From Camarhynchus parvulus (Eukaryota; Chordata; Aves; Passeriformes; Thraupidae): a DNA stretch of 64,000 bases. Location: NCBI RefSeq assembly GCF_901933205.1, contig NC_044572.1, positions 31,382,001 through 31,446,000 of the forward strand. The letters run 5' to 3'. The translations under genes and the position numbers were made by a program. Shown piece after piece: positions 1 through 14,431 of this stretch. The notes beneath the pieces are model-generated. The model saw only the letters and a program-made list of their open reading frames with translations. It had not been told where the DNA came from and did no database searches. Position 1 is the first letter of the stretch, and every line of letters starts with the position of its first letter.

Positions 1-3000
1 ACATTGCTTACCTAACGTCTGCACTTGTGTTACATTTATCCAAGTGTCTCATGTCATTCAGAACTGCTCATGGCACTCCCCTTCCTTTTGATAGAGGCAA
101 CAAAAGATTGGTGACCATTGTTCACTGGAGGTGTTACACCACTGAAGATGCTGTGAAATGCTTTCTTATCAATTTTCTACTCCTACCAGTCCTTATCAAC
201 TGAGTGCTGCTGTTCAAGACCAGTCATTTACATGAATATAAACTGTGTAGCTAATGGATCTGCTGCAGCTCAGGGTGCAGCATGGTAATGGTCCTGTCAG
301 TGGAGCAGCAATGCCCAGAGTAGTTCATAGGACCAACAATTCCTGTCTGCATGCATGATGCAAAAAGCATGACTCCAGGAGCTAACAACAGTTGAGCCAT
401 CAGCATTTGTGGAGCCCTGGGGGGAGGAGGTGGAGGGGGAAGTTAAAGTTTTTGGATTCTCTGAATCTTACTAATTTTCAGAATGACAAGGTCCTAGATA
501 TCTGAACTTCCACTGACCTGACTATATTTTGAATCAGACCATAAATGGGTTTCTTAATAAAGTTTTGGGATCAAAGATCTGACAAAGGAGTAGCATGATT
601 TTCAGGATGTGATGTCACAGAAAAAGCTGATATTCTCCTGTGTGATCTCAGAGAGAACTGCTGTTTTATTTGGTGCTGCAGCCTGCTAAAAAAGAATAAA
701 TCGTTAAATAGACACCATAAGTCAATTCTCCCTCACAAATTGACAAATTTATATCTGTCTTTAACATGGGAGCCATTACACAGGATATCAATTACTTCAA
801 AAGTCATCTTTCACATTTGTTTGGCTTACATTGATAGAGATGTGTAAAGGTATTCTGTGTTCTGCACCAAAACCTGAGGGAATACCTACAATTACCTTTT
901 GGGGCTCCCTTCCCTAAACTATAAACCAAGCCCTAATCACAAATGCATCATTTCACACAGTGAACACATTTTGATATAAATCTTGAGTATAATTTACACT
1001 GAAAAATAAGGATCGATATTTGAGTTTTATCAGTTTGGATCCAATTCCCTGAAACATAAAGTTTTTTAGAACATCAAAACAAGTAAAGAGCACTCTCAAG
1101 TTCAAAACAGTTTTGTTGGAGGAAGAGTTGAAAAAAAAATTGAATATAAGTTTTGGCTTGACATAATCCAGGTTAAATCTGAAAAAGCAAAATACTTTTG
1201 TAAAAACGAAAGGCTATTTTATCACTCAGAGAATGTCACATCAATTGTAAAGCCATCAGCCTCAAGGCTTGTTGGTGATTGCTTCATATTTACTGTTAGT
1301 CCAGCAATGGAGATGGTACTTTTACAGTCTTTGGACAGACTAGTGAGTGTGACATTTAAAGTGTTGATTTTTGCAGCACTTATGTTAATTGTTGTAATTT
1401 TCCTGATGAACCACCATTCTGGTTCCCTGATGCAGCCAAGATAGTTTTACATTTTCTATGCAGGCCTCTTTGCCATTTGGTCTGTGTAGTGTCAGCTTCG
1501 AGTGCTACTGAAAGCAGACAAAATTGCAAGCAAATTGCATCAGATTGCCAACATTGTGAAAAGGTAAATTGCTTGCAAATCTATTTAAACCACTGCCCTA
1601 TTTTCATCAGCTTCAGTACTTGGTATTCATGATTGCTTAATTGGCGACCTTTCCTATTGTGTAGTGCTTTATGGTGTAATGGAAAGCGATCTTTACCAAA
1701 CCAATTACCCTTTTTTTCTCAGCACTACATTATTGCTGTGATTGCAACTGCCAGTCCTTTGTAAATGAACTTTCTGATTTCAATGATGTTTTTAAAATGT
1801 AAGATAGAAAAAAGTGGCATTCATATTGTGTGATGTTCTATTTTGAAGCCTTTTTGTAGTCACCATTGTCTGGGAAAATGGACTGAAGGGTTACACAGTA
1901 CCTACAAATATCCATGTAACTATTATTAATATTATCATAATGTCTCCCTTTGTACAGCAGCTCAATTAGGAAAGGATAGGAGAAATATTTTGTCACCCTG
2001 TCAAGTGCACAGGAAGTGCTTTTGATGCCTCTTTTTTGACACATACATTATCTTCACTAATAATATGAGATTCCTTTTTAAGACATGGAAATAAATATAC
2101 AAAATCTTAGCTGCTACAATGATTCAAATCACCATAACTTTACAAAATGTATTTTTAAAGAGTCTTAGCTTTTCCAGACATTTAGGCATAAAATATTTTG
2201 AAATACTGTGGGCAGTATAAATAAAGGTAAATGTTGCTGTTTTCTTCCACTAGAACAGGGGCTGCAGCTATTTGTCTAGAAAATACAGAGATAGTGAGAG
2301 AACACATTTCACAAGGTGCATATTATCTACTTTGGTTTTGGTTTCAGCAATAATAGGATGTAAATGTTTGAACATGTTCCTGTACTGACAAAAAAAATGA
2401 ATTCTATAAAAATCACCATTCTCATTTATTTTTGTAATACAGGATAAAAAAATACAGAATTCCAAGAGCTTACTTTGTGTATTTATTTATGTGATTTAGG
2501 AAATTATATCGTTACTCATAAGTGGCGACACGGAAAGGGCTCTACAAGTAATTTAGTCATTCCCTAATATGGTACTGTAAGTGCAAATGGATACATCATT
2601 CTACCCCCTACAGTTAAGAATTCTGTTACAGTGACAAAAAATTGAAAGGATTTGTTTTACTCTTTGTTCTTTATTATTTTTCCAATTAAAAAACGAAAAT
2701 CTTCTGGTCAAGGTTTCTGATGATTTTAGTATTTTTGTTGTGGTTCAATGATCTATTTACAGCTGTGCTCTTCAGTAAAGCAAGTCTTTCCCCAGTTGTG
2801 TAGACTTTTTTGTTTGTAAGAGAAAAACATCACTGAAATCTACTGTATGGCAGTGTGATTCTATTTAAAAGCAGTGAAAAAACTTTATTTTCTCTACTTT
2901 AGAAAATGGCAGAAGTCACACATCTGAGTTTCTGTTTTATACCCAGAGCATATAAGCCAGCATGAAATACTATTGATCTTGAATATGTCATTGCATGTAT

Positions 3001-4624
3001 AAACACAATGTGTGTGCACGTGCACAGATAGTGTCCCAGCTCTAATTTACTTTTATTTTTTGTGGGAAGAGAGGAAGGAAGGTGTCCGCATCTCCGCTTT
3101 TGTAGAGAGTAAGAACATAACAATGCAGATTACCCCAATATAAAATTAAGGGTTTTTTAAATCAGAAAAACTTAGGTGGGGAAAATGATTGAAAGAGAGA
3201 AATCCAGGAGAAAAATATTTGCAACTTCTTCCCATATATGTGTTTATAGAACACACAAATTGTCAAGTACAGCTTGTTCACCCTCAATTTACTCCATGAG
3301 CATTGTACAGGCACCCTAAGTGCCAACAGCAAGGATGATGGCTTCACCTCAAGAACGGAGTTCTGTTCTTCAGAAAGCAACTCCATGGTGTGGCAGCAGT
3401 GAATAAGTGGACACTCAAACCTGGTATTACTGATGCACAGAAACAAATCAGCAGCTGAAGAAAGCTGGCACTGATGGGGCCCAAAGGTGAGGAGGGACTT
3501 ATAGCTTGGCACAGTCAGAAGAGTGTAGCTGCAAAGGGAGGTCATGGCTTTGTGATGGGGGAGTGTAGTTTCAGTAAAGCAGCAAAATAACAGAAGTGAT
3601 ATCTAATTCAGTGGGAAGCACAGTGAGGAATGTGTTGAAATGTTTTGAGAGTTATAATAGGCATGTAAAAAATGACAGAAAACTCAAGGCACTTGCTCCA
3701 GACATTTTGCATTGATGGTGAAACATGATCTGTGGAGCCAAAAATGTTTCATGATGCAAAATGAACTCTGTTTCCACATCATAAAATGGAAAATTGCAGA
3801 TAGTGTAAAGCAGATGAACAGAAACAAGGAAGTACTGTGTTATGTTGTCCACAGTTCTCTGTTAGCTCTTTGTTGAACATGTTTTTTAAGGCTTAGTTGT
3901 TGCATTGGTTTCAGTGTTGACTCTTTACCTTCAGTGCTATAAATGGGATAATGTTAACATAGTCACTGCAAGTTCATATTGTGATCCATGACCACACTGT
4001 TGTCCTGAATAAAATTTTAAATTAATACATTTGTTGTTGAACTACCAGGAACCACTTTCCTGCTGCCCTGGGATGCTGTGTATGTTGTCAATACGATTTT
4101 TAATCCTACAGACAAATAATTCTGGTTATTTCGTCTCCTTTTTGGTGCATAAATATCATAAAATAATTGTAAAATTAGGGGACAGAATTTTGTTTCTGGC
4201 TTGAAAGCTACAGAAATCCATGAGGCTTGCAAAATAAAAGCATAAAAATGCATTCAGAGAGGAATACATACTAATATCTCTTTAGCCATTCTTTGATGGA
4301 ATGTCATTAAGCCTTGATGAGCTTATAAATGAAGGTCTGATGAAATTCATGCATTTTTAAAATACCTCTGTAGGTGCGTGTATGTATATAATAGGTATGT
4401 CCTGTTTTTCAGGTTTCCTGACAATGAATGGAAATTTGACAGCATGGGCTCTGTGATGAATGTTTCTAAGCTGACTTTAGCAGAAACTGGTCTGGAAGTG
4501 TCCCTGTCCACAGCTGTTCACCATTTAAAAAGGTAAGTGGGCACATCATTGAAGTTTGAACTGTGTGTGGGTGACAAGAGTCAATCACCAACTTGTATTC
4601 AGAATTTTTCTGGTGTCTAAATAA
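1..4624. other. Gene-free unique sequence
   Basis: AT-rich DNA with no gene I can support. It holds a G-rich run near 419-441 on the plus strand (two long G runs separated by GG pairs) and a minus-strand open frame at 1222-1446 with a splice-acceptor-like site just upstream, described separately. The remaining open frames are short, have no recognisable domains and overlap frames on the other strand, as expected by chance. Confidence 0.6.
1222..1446 (-). other. Unassigned open frame without a start, possible exon remnant
   Basis: On the minus strand a 74-codon frame runs between an in-frame TAA (1447-1449) and a TGA at 1222-1224. The predicted peptide contains EPEWWF near its beginning, several N-x-S/T sites and ends in TFSE. 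About 60 bases upstream on the same strand there is a pyrimidine-rich TTTTGTCTGCTTTCAG ending at 1508, a good match to a vertebrate 3' splice site. A different frame is the one left open for about 40 codons directly after that site. I do not recognise a protein family. An old exon or pseudogene with a frameshift is possible, but chance openness in AT-rich DNA is more likely. Confidence 0.12.
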
Positions 4625-4827
4625 TGTTATTAGAACAAATTTTTTCACCGTGAAGGTGATGAGGCACTGGAACGTGTTGCCCTGAGAAGCTGTGAATGTC
4701 CCATCTCTGGAAGCGTTCAAGGCCATGTCTTAAAAAAAAGGCGTCCCTGCCCTTGGTGGGGGCAGGTTGGAGTTATCTGATCTTTAAGATCCCTTCCAAC
4801 CCAAACCAATGCTATGATTCTGTGATT
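4625..4827 (+). mobile_element. CR1 LINE, 3' end fragment
   Basis: About 200 bases match the 3' end of an avian CR1 retrotransposon in sense orientation. In order: the segment with GATGAGGCACTGG, then GAAGCTGTGAATGTCCCATC, then CTTTAAGATCCCTTCCAACC, ending in the CR1 tail of ATTCTATGA-type octamers at about 4811-4827. The copy is truncated at its 5' end, as most CR1 copies are. It also has an internal change around 4728-4742, where an A-run replaces part of the usual sequence. It has no coding capacity. The left boundary is uncertain by about 10-20 bases. Confidence 0.93.
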
Positions 4828-7800
4828 ATTGTATTCAGAGCAAGATTGTACCCCAACATGACAGAGAGTATCTGTATGCTATTTTTTATGAATGAATATG
4901 TGTGTTTTTTACATGATTATGCATTTACCAGTTATTTCATGCAAATGGAAGCTTCTTCTAAATTTGGTCATTACAGAGCCTGGAGGGAATTTGTTTTCCT
5001 AAGAAAAACTTAATGTGCAAAAAGACAACGATTCCATAAATTTTGTCATGCCATCAACAATTTGGTAAAACTTTGGTTAATCAAAAACTTGGGGTGTGTT
5101 GGGAAGTCTATTCAGCTGCAGGTTAGAGGCTGATGATAACCATGGAGGCACTGCTTTGCATGTCTCTTTAAGTTTGCAAAGGTCTTTGATATCCCTTGGA
5201 GTAAAAATGATATGTGGATATAAGATATCATTTGTACTAATTTACAATTCACATAGCAGTATGTAATCTCTCCTGAACTTTATCAGTATGACACGACAGC
5301 AAACTCTATCACAAAATTTCCACGTTTTCTAAATGAAGAGGTTGTTTCTCTATGACAATATTTGGTTTTATTCCCTCACATTTATGCCCTAGACTAAATT
5401 ATAGTATTTTGTTTGCAATTTTTTTGTCATATCATGTTAGCCTAATATACCACTAATACCATTTTAATACAGAAATTTTAGTATTCCTACTCATTGGATG
5501 ATACAGTAAGTTATCACATTAGCCTGCTATGATTTCTCCTTGTGGTATCTGTTGCTAATCTATAATTACATTCCTACCTTATATTAACTCTGATAGGTAC
5601 CACCATTGCACACACTTCTGCATTTCAGACCCTTCAAAAACTCCATGTTACAAAGTTCTACAGCTGAAGAGGTAACATTGATCTAGTAAACAACATTTTG
5701 TAGTGTATTTGCAGGTATCTGTGAGTTCAGTCTGCTATGGTGCAGCAGCTATACCTGAAAATTGAGGTTTTGTTTTCTAACTTAGAAAATAAGACAAAAG
5801 AAAAATATGATTATTGTAAAGCAAATGAACAAACAAAAAACCCAACAAAAACTATGCTTACACAAAGTACCTGGACTTTCTGCAGCAAATGAAAGGGGAA
5901 ATATTTCTCAAAAGCAATATTAAAAACTCCTTTATTTCCCTACAGTTTATTTTTTTCCTGTAACGTTCTATTCACCTATTTGAATAGATGAAAAACCTTC
6001 AAAGAAAAAGAGAAGGCAAGGAAAAAATCCCTGTATTTGTGTTGACAACTCAGTGCCTGCAGCTTCCCTGCAAAATGCTGTCTGGTGACATTCCCTTCCA
6101 TGGCAGGAAGCAGGAAAATTTTACTGTCCTGGACCAGGCAACCTCTCATGCTCTGTATGACCAAACTGATGGAAGCAATTTTTTCTCACTACTTCTTCTC
6201 TTTTTTTTTTTTAACCCTACCGAAGATAGAATTTTATTTCTTGGCTTAACTAAAATGGTAAGAGACCTGGTATAATAAATAGATGTAATGATGAACTGTG
6301 CAGTTGTCTGGACAAATCTTGTAATCTGATTCTTTGGGCTGGATTATTTCCCATCCCTGTGTGCCGAGATTTGCCTCAGGTCTGCAGCAGTGTCTTAGGT
6401 TCACAGTATTGGAACACCTACTCATTCCTGTCTTGCAGTTATAGCAGACAAGGACTCAAGGAAGCAAATTAAATACCCAAATATATTGTGTTTTGCTTAG
6501 AAATAGAATCAGGTATGTTTTAGTAATGCTTTAACAGTACAATGTTGTCCTTAACATTCCATCTTGAAATGAATTCTTTCTCCAGTTAACCTATTCATAT
6601 AGTTGTTCACCTGCCCTTTGTACATGGACTTTTGCATGCATCCTTTTGGGGTTGGCCTGCTTAAAGCAGCCACAGCCTAAAAGCTGATTCTGTGAGGTTT
6701 CCAGTTAGATGGTGCTGCTGTTTGGAGCCCCCCTGCCCCTTTCCATCTAATCCAGGACTCAGTTCCTGCTTGCATTCACTTCCATCATGTTCTTACTGAG
6801 ACATCTCAGCTGTAATCCACAGCCAGAAGCTGGCTGGTTTTTTTGCCTGCTTTCAGATTTCTAGGAGTGGCATATTCCTATGTGTAATTTTGCTTGAGTT
6901 TGGTTTTCAAACCAGCTGATTTACAACCATTTCCCAAATATTTTCTTGAAGTTCTTCCCCTGTAAAATGTGACTGGATGCCTTTGAACGTCTTCAGTAGC
7001 TGAGCAGGAAAGATGTATCTTTGATCAAAATAAAGTTCAATAGGACATCCAGAGGTGCACAGTTGGAAGAAAACTGGAAGAAAATCTACACATCTGAGCA
7101 AGACCTGAAGTATCTAAGAAGTATGTTTTAGTCCTTGGTGATATTTTTTGAAAGGTGCTTTCTGTGCTTCAGATTCTGGTGTTACTGATTGTTCTTCAGG
7201 TTCTGTGCATAAATGATGAACAGATTATGGTTGTTGTGTGAGCAGATTTACAAAGCATTGGGCAACCAATTAATTTTTGATTCTCTGCCTTTCTACTTAC
7301 TAGCCATAGTACCTTCCCCTTTGCTGCAGTGTGGGTACAAAGGAACAAAGGTAAAAATTTCTCTTTGAATGTGCAAATCACTGTGGTCACTTCATCAGTG
7401 TCTCCAGTCACAAGAATATTTGTTCCTTTGAGTGGTATTCTGCAATTATTCAACGAACATGTTCATCCTTTTAAAGGGGAAGTATCAAACAAGCAGCCAT
7501 GCTAGATAAAGTATTCTCAGCCCTTGCAGTGCATAATTTAGACATAATAATGAAATAAAACATCATCTGTTCCATGAAAATTTCTATTTCAATATCAAAA
7601 AAATGCTGTGATTATCCTGATATCCACTGATTCCTGGAATTCCTGGATGTTTGCTGTTACTCTTTTTATGACTCAGTTTTAGTAGTGCTAAATTCATCGC
7701 CCATATTCAGGTTGTAAGCATTTTGCTCAGATTTATGAGCTAAATATTCATGCTGGTACATAGTTTGTTTGCAACACACTACAGGTGAGTGGGCAACTTT

Positions 7801-10800
7801 GTTGTTGCTCAGTTTCAGAGAAGCAGGTCCAGGTCAGAGCAGATCAGTCTGATGGGACACATTCCCCTCCAAAATTTTTCAGGAATTGTCTATTCCAACC
7901 ATTAATACGTATTAACATTGATATTACTAAGTGTTTAACCATAATGATTTTGCTTTCTTAACCCATCTTCAGCATCCCTCTTCATAAGAGACAGTCAAGG
8001 GTTTGCAGAGTATTCAATATCTTCATTCAGAACTCTCAAATTATTCATGAAGCAAGTAATACACTTTAATTTCTTTGTGTTGCTGCATTGTGCTTTTATA
8101 GATTGACTGTAATTTTACCTACACCTGCCCTCAGGGTCTCAGAAGTTGAGCTTTATTATTTTAATGAATTTACACTAAATATATCTTGGCCACTTAAACT
8201 ACTTTTCAGGAAAGAGATTATACGAGGTCAACAGATGAAAGTATACATTTTTTAAAGTATACATTTTTTAAAATAATCCATTTCCTTTGGATGATTTTGC
8301 TGGCTTTTGAATTGTTAGGGAGTTCACATGTTCCTTTACTTCTGGGTAAAAAAAAAAGTTAAGGAATAAGAATTCCTAGAATTTGATGGGAATTCTAGTG
8401 CAAATCTACATGATGTACTTAGCAAACAATCCCAGCAGTAGTGGTGATTAGCGCCCTGGTCTGAAAGGCTGGTGATTTGAGGTCTCTTCCCCCTTGTTGA
8501 GTAGTTGCTGCAGGGCATGGGGGGCTCCTGGTGAGCTATGACCTTTCTTGAGAGTACAAGAGGCTTCATGGGAAAATACTCCAGTGCTTCTCTCTCTGCC
8601 CTTGTGCTTTGGGGATGCTGTGATTTCTCCAGAATGAGCAAATACTGAGATACTTTTCAGAATTTTCTATATTTTGGTCTGGTTGATGTGGTGTATCTTG
8701 TGTGATGTGTTCTACAGCTAGTTCAGGTATATGGAATAGGATGTGTGTGATGCTGCACTTATTGCAACTCAGCCAGAAATATTAATTTTTGCAGGTGGCA
8801 GGTGAAATTCACTGGGGTATTAAGGAAAAGTTTTGATGAATAGCTGCACATTCTCTCCGCCTAAGGTCTGTTGTTGCATTTGAACTGTAAACTGAAACGA
8901 CAGTTGCTTGCATGGCAGAACACCCAGGAGAGCACAGCAACAGCAATGCCACCTGTTACTCATTCTGTGACTAGTGAAAGGACACAGGGCTCTACCTGGC
9001 ATGAGAAGATATAAGATATGATGTATTTCTTCTTTTACTAGTGAAGAGACTCTGACACAGATTATGTGTACATCGAAAGGTAGCCATTTCCATTGTGTAT
9101 TTACATGCTTTAGCAGTAACTATTATTTCCCTCAGAACCTTATCATATTTAGCAGTATTTAAATTTTATGAAGTATTGAATTGTTTTACGTCTTTGTTAT
9201 TCCTTCCTTGAGCACCATCAGTTTACAAAAAGAGGTGAGATGTATTACTGTGTGAGAAATTTTAGAAGGTGCACAAAATCTTATAGTTTATTCTTGACCA
9301 AGTTGTATAGCATCTATGATACTTTCCCAATAGCGCACATCTTTAAATGCTAATGTAAAAAGCTTTTTACTTTGGGAAATTAGATCAGCTTGAAAACTAT
9401 ACAAAAAATACTAAAGAAAGTAGAAAACAATTATGAAATATTATATGGGAGAAGGATACAGTAGATTTTCTGGTTTACGAGTGAGTATAGCTTTCAAACT
9501 TCATGAAGAATGTCACCTACTGCTTAGGAGCATGTCCCTAGAAATGCAAATTACCATAAATTTTATAACTAGCTGTGCAAGCAACACATGAAATTTTTAT
9601 GGTTTCCTTTGTTGTCCCAAGTTGTACCTATGAATCTTGGATACAAGGATTTTAAAGATCCTGTGAGGCTGGAATCCAGTGAATGCATTTCCCTCACCTG
9701 ACTCAAGCTGTAGGAGCACTGCATCACCAGAGAGCTCTGCTCCTGGTGTGTCTGCCAGGACAGACCTCTCATGACTCCTTCTGCAGAGGCTCTAAGCTGA
9801 ACACTGGCTTCAGCAAGGGATGGATTGGTCTAGAAGGCCAAAAGTGAGACTGGGAGGAATTGCCTTCCAGAGTCCAACATTCTTCTCCACAGGCTGCTGA
9901 GGAAGGTCAGCAAGGACAGGTAACTTTTAGAGCTCAAAAGTTAAGCAATGAACTGTCTGTTGACACACTAACAAGTCTGAAGTAGAGTCAGAGGCAAGAA
10001 CTGAGCCCTGAGACCCAGTGGGAGATTTGTGCTCCGGAAAATTTACAGTATCTTTAAACAGCCCAGATTTTCTATGTTTTCATACTCAACATTGTCTGAG
10101 ATTGGTTTCCTTGAAGAAATTTCAGATTAGTTTGGCAGAAGCAGACACATCCTAGATTACTAGTTGTATTTGAAATGTTTAACCTCAATCCAGGCTTTGT
10201 TGGCAGAGTTATTCAGTAGTTATTTTTCTGTATTAAAAAACAGGCCCTTGGTTTTAGTCAGAGCTTGTGGTCTCTTGGAAGACCAGGCCAGTTCAGCATC
10301 CACTTTGCAAGGTAATCTGATGGTCATGTTGAATGTCCATGTTAGTGTCTCCGAACCCAGATATAAAAAAAAAAGATTTAATTTAGAGCTTGTCTCTATC
10401 CTCATACTGGGAGAAAATACTGATTTGTTTTCAAGCTTATGCTGAGAGCAGCCAGGTGCTCAGGTAGCATGAGACTATCCCATAAGAGAGGATAACCAGA
10501 GGCTAAAAGAGGCAGAGACAGTATCAGGGGAAAAGACACCTGCAGGGAAAATAAGTGCAATATCCCTCACAAGATGATATCTTTCTAATTTCTTGAGGGT
10601 TGGTCCCACTGTGTCACACAATCACAAATGAAGGGAAAGGAGAAAATGTAAAATAAACCAGTGTTCATCATACTGGTTTTTGAAACTGTAGTAATTTACT
10701 ATCATAGTACTTGAGGGCAAATCACACTGAGGTGTCATAAATAAACTATGTAACATTTCATTTTCTGCATGTTGTCATATTTCTGTGTATTAGAGTTTCT

Positions 10801-11530
10801 ATTACAAGTCAGCTATCATTTTATCTTGCTAACAATTTGGTGTCAGTTTTGTTTCTTCAACTTTGTTTCAAGTCCAAAAATTACATGATTTTACTTCCAC
10901 TAGCATGAAGAATTAGGACATGGGGAAACAACAGAATCCTCCTCTACAGTGAGTGTTTGTAAACCTTTGGCTACAGCTGTCTGCTTGCACAAATAAGAAG
11001 AGTTTGTATATGTTTTTTTGCTTATTAGTTTTTAACCAAGTGAAATGTGAGCAGGACCTTTAATGAAGTAGGATGTAACAAGAGCAGTTCAAAGTACTGA
11101 AATTGTAGGCTGTGACTTGGGCTTGTTCTTTGTTTTGTGCTAGACTGTCCAGCATCCCAGTTAATACAATTAATACTAAGTGGTTGAACCTTGTGATATG
11201 CTGAACTTCCCGAAAACCAAAGGGAACAGAGGATTCTGATATATATTGAAAATTTTTAATGTCTAAAGGGAACTGTTGTCCCCTCCACCCTCTATTTTGT
11301 CAGATAGTTAAAGATTAAAAAGAAAACAACAAAGATCCAAAAAATATGCTGGTTTGGGGATGTTCTCAAATTAAACATTTTAGTTCTTGGTCCCTCAATG
11401 ATTCTTATAGGTACTGAAGTGACCAGTGAATCACTTCCTGAATGAGATGACAGACTTAAATTTGGAAAAACCTGCTGATCTTCAATCATTCCATATACAA
11501 GCTAGTTCTTTCTCAACTCTGCTCTTGATA
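4828..11530. other. Gene-free unique sequence
   Basis: No gene is supported. Contents are AT-rich unique DNA, a T-run at about 6201-6212, an 8-bp inverted repeat at 8376-8398, an exact 16-bp tandem duplication at 8241-8272 and scattered AAC/AAAC-rich bits (for example 5828-5850). Open frames here are below 105 codons and show no domain. Confidence 0.6.
8241..8272. repeat. Exact tandem duplication, 16 bp x 2
   Basis: The 16-base unit GTATACATTTTTTAAA occurs twice in immediate succession (8241-8256 and 8257-8272) with no difference between copies. Replication slippage explains it. Perfect identity suggests a fairly recent origin or a sequence that may vary between individuals. Confidence 0.95.
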
Positions 11531-11790
11531 GAATTCACAGAATCCACAGAATTCACAGAATCACTAGGTTAGAAGAGACCTTCAAGATCATCGAGTCCAA
11601 GCCATGTCCCAACACCTCAACTAAACCATGGCACCAAGTGTCACATCCAATCTTTTTTAAACACATCCAGGGATGGTGACTCCACCTCTGGGCAGACCAT
11701 TCCAGTACTTGATCATTCTTTCTGTAAAAACTTTTTCCTAATATCCAAACTATATTTCCCTTGATGCAGCTTGAGACTGTGTCTCAACTT
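11531..11790 (-). mobile_element. CR1 LINE, 3' end fragment (antisense)
   Basis: About 260 bases match an avian CR1 3' end in reverse orientation. The element begins with repeated (A)ATTCACAGAAT tail units at 11531-11562, then shows the complement of the CR1 end: TTAGAAGAGACCTTCAAGAT, then ATCGAGTCCAA, GGGATGGTGACTCCACCTCT, GGGCAGACCATTCCAGTACT and TTTCCTAATATCCAA, continuing to TTGAGACTGTGTC. It differs from the copies at 4.6 and 17.7 kb and belongs to another CR1 subfamily, one I associate with ATCGAGTCCAACC-type ends. It is 5'-truncated. The inner (right) boundary near 11790 is approximate. Confidence 0.92.
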
Positions 11791-14384
11791 GATACTTTCT
11801 TTTAAGTAAAATGCAGCAAATATTTTGTAAAACATATTAGGCCTCCTTTGAGCCCAGAAGGAACTTTCTGGTCTTGAGGTCTGTAGTGCAGAAAAGATCT
11901 CTCTTCCTTTAGTGTAACAAGTCAGCTGGGAGGCAATCTCTAGGTACAAGATGAATTGTAGTGCAGGACTAAGTTACCTTAGCCAACTACTGCCAAAGCA
12001 TCCCAGCCCGTTTCTTTTCTGTAATTATTGCATTTAATACAGCTAGTTACTTGCACAAAAGAGCTTCCGGATACAGCAATTTCCACAGAGGGCTGTTTGG
12101 GAATGTAGAGGCCCATCATTTAGCTCTGATATTGTTGGCTTGTCAGAATTGATCATAGCTCTTGACGGAACACCTCTAGGTTTTTTTATGGAGTGCATCA
12201 GAGTGACATTTCACATTGTTTAAGTAGGAGTGATCTGTTAGTTTATATTTTATCTAAAACTGCAGAGCAGATGACCTCCCTCAGGGTCTAAATACATGAA
12301 TCCTATGTGCATGTTATAATTAATAGTAGAGCTAGGAGAGAAATTCATAACAAGGGGCCGAAGAGCTGGGCAGAACAACTTGTCAAAAAGAAGGAAATTC
12401 CACTACAGATTAGCTTATTTTTAAGCATGTCAAGCTCTACATACAAACATGATATATTGCTTCCTTGTAATGTCTGTTTAGGCCCAGATGCTCGAGGCAG
12501 TGTCAGGGAGTGCTGTAAATTTTGTCTGAGTCAGGGCAATTCTGATTGATCTCTGAGTGTAAAATCGATAAGAAGACACTGTCATTTTCTTAAAGGATGA
12601 GCTAGAAAAGGAAAATAAATTAAGACTCCACAGAATGTCTATCTCCAGTGCTCATTAATTCAGTGTGGTCTGTACTTTGTTAATGTTATGTCCACAGCTT
12701 TAATCTTCCAGGTGCTCTTCCTGCAGATAGTCGACAGCAGCCCTTTATTATGTTATGTATATTTCATCTACACGTGGTGGAAATAAAATGTCTGCCCTCT
12801 TCTTTCCCCTAGCTCTTGATTAATCCATTTTATTATTTTTCAGAAATACATCACTTGGGTACTGATTAACTTAAAAATGGAAAGCCATTGTCTTTCTTGT
12901 GTGTCCTTCATCAGAACTAACACACTGGCTGCTCATTTGTCTTGGGTTGTTACAGCAAATAACGACTACCAGGCATTTCCCCTTATGTAATATACTCCAG
13001 GAAGATTAATTTACTTCTGCTCTTTTTCTCTGCTTCTTTTTTGTCTACTAAGACCTTTTTGACATGTTTTGAACTCCCTCCCAGCTCCCACTCTCCTGTT
13101 TCCTCTTAAACATTTTACAGCCTGCACTGGAGCAGCAGTGCTAAAACTGACCATCACAGTCTCCAGCCCAGGTCACCCAGTGCTGCTGCAGACATGGCTC
13201 CTTTCTGGGCTGACTTGCCTTGCTCTGTGCTGGTGAGTGTGAGCTCAGGGGGCCGTCCCCTAAGAATAACAATACATTGCCACCTTAGTCTCACAGCCTT
13301 CTCTTGCTCAAGTCATCTTGAAGTTAATGGGTCTGCTAACAGGAGTATAGGCTACGCTCAGGAGTATAACTTAAGAAGCTGTTACACTGAAATATAAAAT
13401 AAGTTTTATCACTAAGCAGTCACTGTCAATGTAGAAATAGCTTCTAAGCATAAACAACAGGTAATTTTATGCTTTCTTTCTACTTCACAATGTTAATATC
13501 AGGGCCCAAACAACACAGTGACTGTCAGTGATCAAGTTAAAAAAAAACAAACACATAAATACTTTTTGACAAGGAAAAGAATATTTTCCATATTCCGCCC
13601 CCCAGCTATTCCTAATAATTAAAATGCTATTTACTTACAACTTCATTATATACCTCTAGGGTATGTTGATTGAGAAAACAGAGGTAGTTGAAAAAGAAGA
13701 CCTCTTGACTTCAACGGGCATTTAATGCATATTCATGAAGCATCTCATTCCCATTCCTTAAAAAAATACAGTACATGCCAATTAATTAATTTTCGTGGAA
13801 AGGCCATTGGTGAGACTAGACCTTGTACCATCTGTTTCCTAGCTGAGCAGGCTTCACCTGAGCTAAAGGAGTGGTTTCAGTGATCTCATCAAGCAGTCTG
13901 TAATATTTTATCTGAAAATCATCCTTCAGGACTTTTTCCTGTATTCACTGAAATTTGATTTGCAGAGAAGCTTAGAAAATCTTTTCAACATTGCATTCAA
14001 TGTATATAGAATGGAGTGTATTCAGCTAAACTCTAAAATTCTATGTGCTTCAATATTTATCCTTGAAATGGGCATAAGTCAACTCCTAGGTCTTCTCCTG
14101 GTTATATGCTAAAAAGTTTATGCATTGAGAATAACTCAGTAGGGGTAGTAGCACTCCAGAAGAGGCTGAGCTTTTGTCCAAATCTACTGTTCCTACCACA
14201 AGCCTACAGCCAGTGACATCCAAAGCAAAAAAATCGCTTCCCTGCCACAAACTATCAAAATGTCTTCTGTAGTATTTAGGTTAAATTGTGGATTGTATCA
14301 TCCTTGAATTAGGAGAGAACCAGATGCCTGATTTGCACTTGACACACATGGCCTGATCTCCAGGTTCCTAGGAAGTCCTGATTC

Positions 14385-14431
14385 TGTTAGCAGAGATAAC
14401 TGACTTCTGATGTTAGCAGAGATACTGACTT
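14385..14431. repeat. Short direct repeat, 26-bp period
   Basis: A segment reading TGTTAGCAGAGATAACTGAC at 14385 recurs at 14411 with a single A deleted. The copies are 26 bases apart. This is a local tandem duplication with one indel and no known function. Confidence 0.9.

Noticed and set aside
3162..3545. 127-codon minus-strand frame
   Set aside because: No domain, and its length is near the chance expectation for 64 kb of this base composition.
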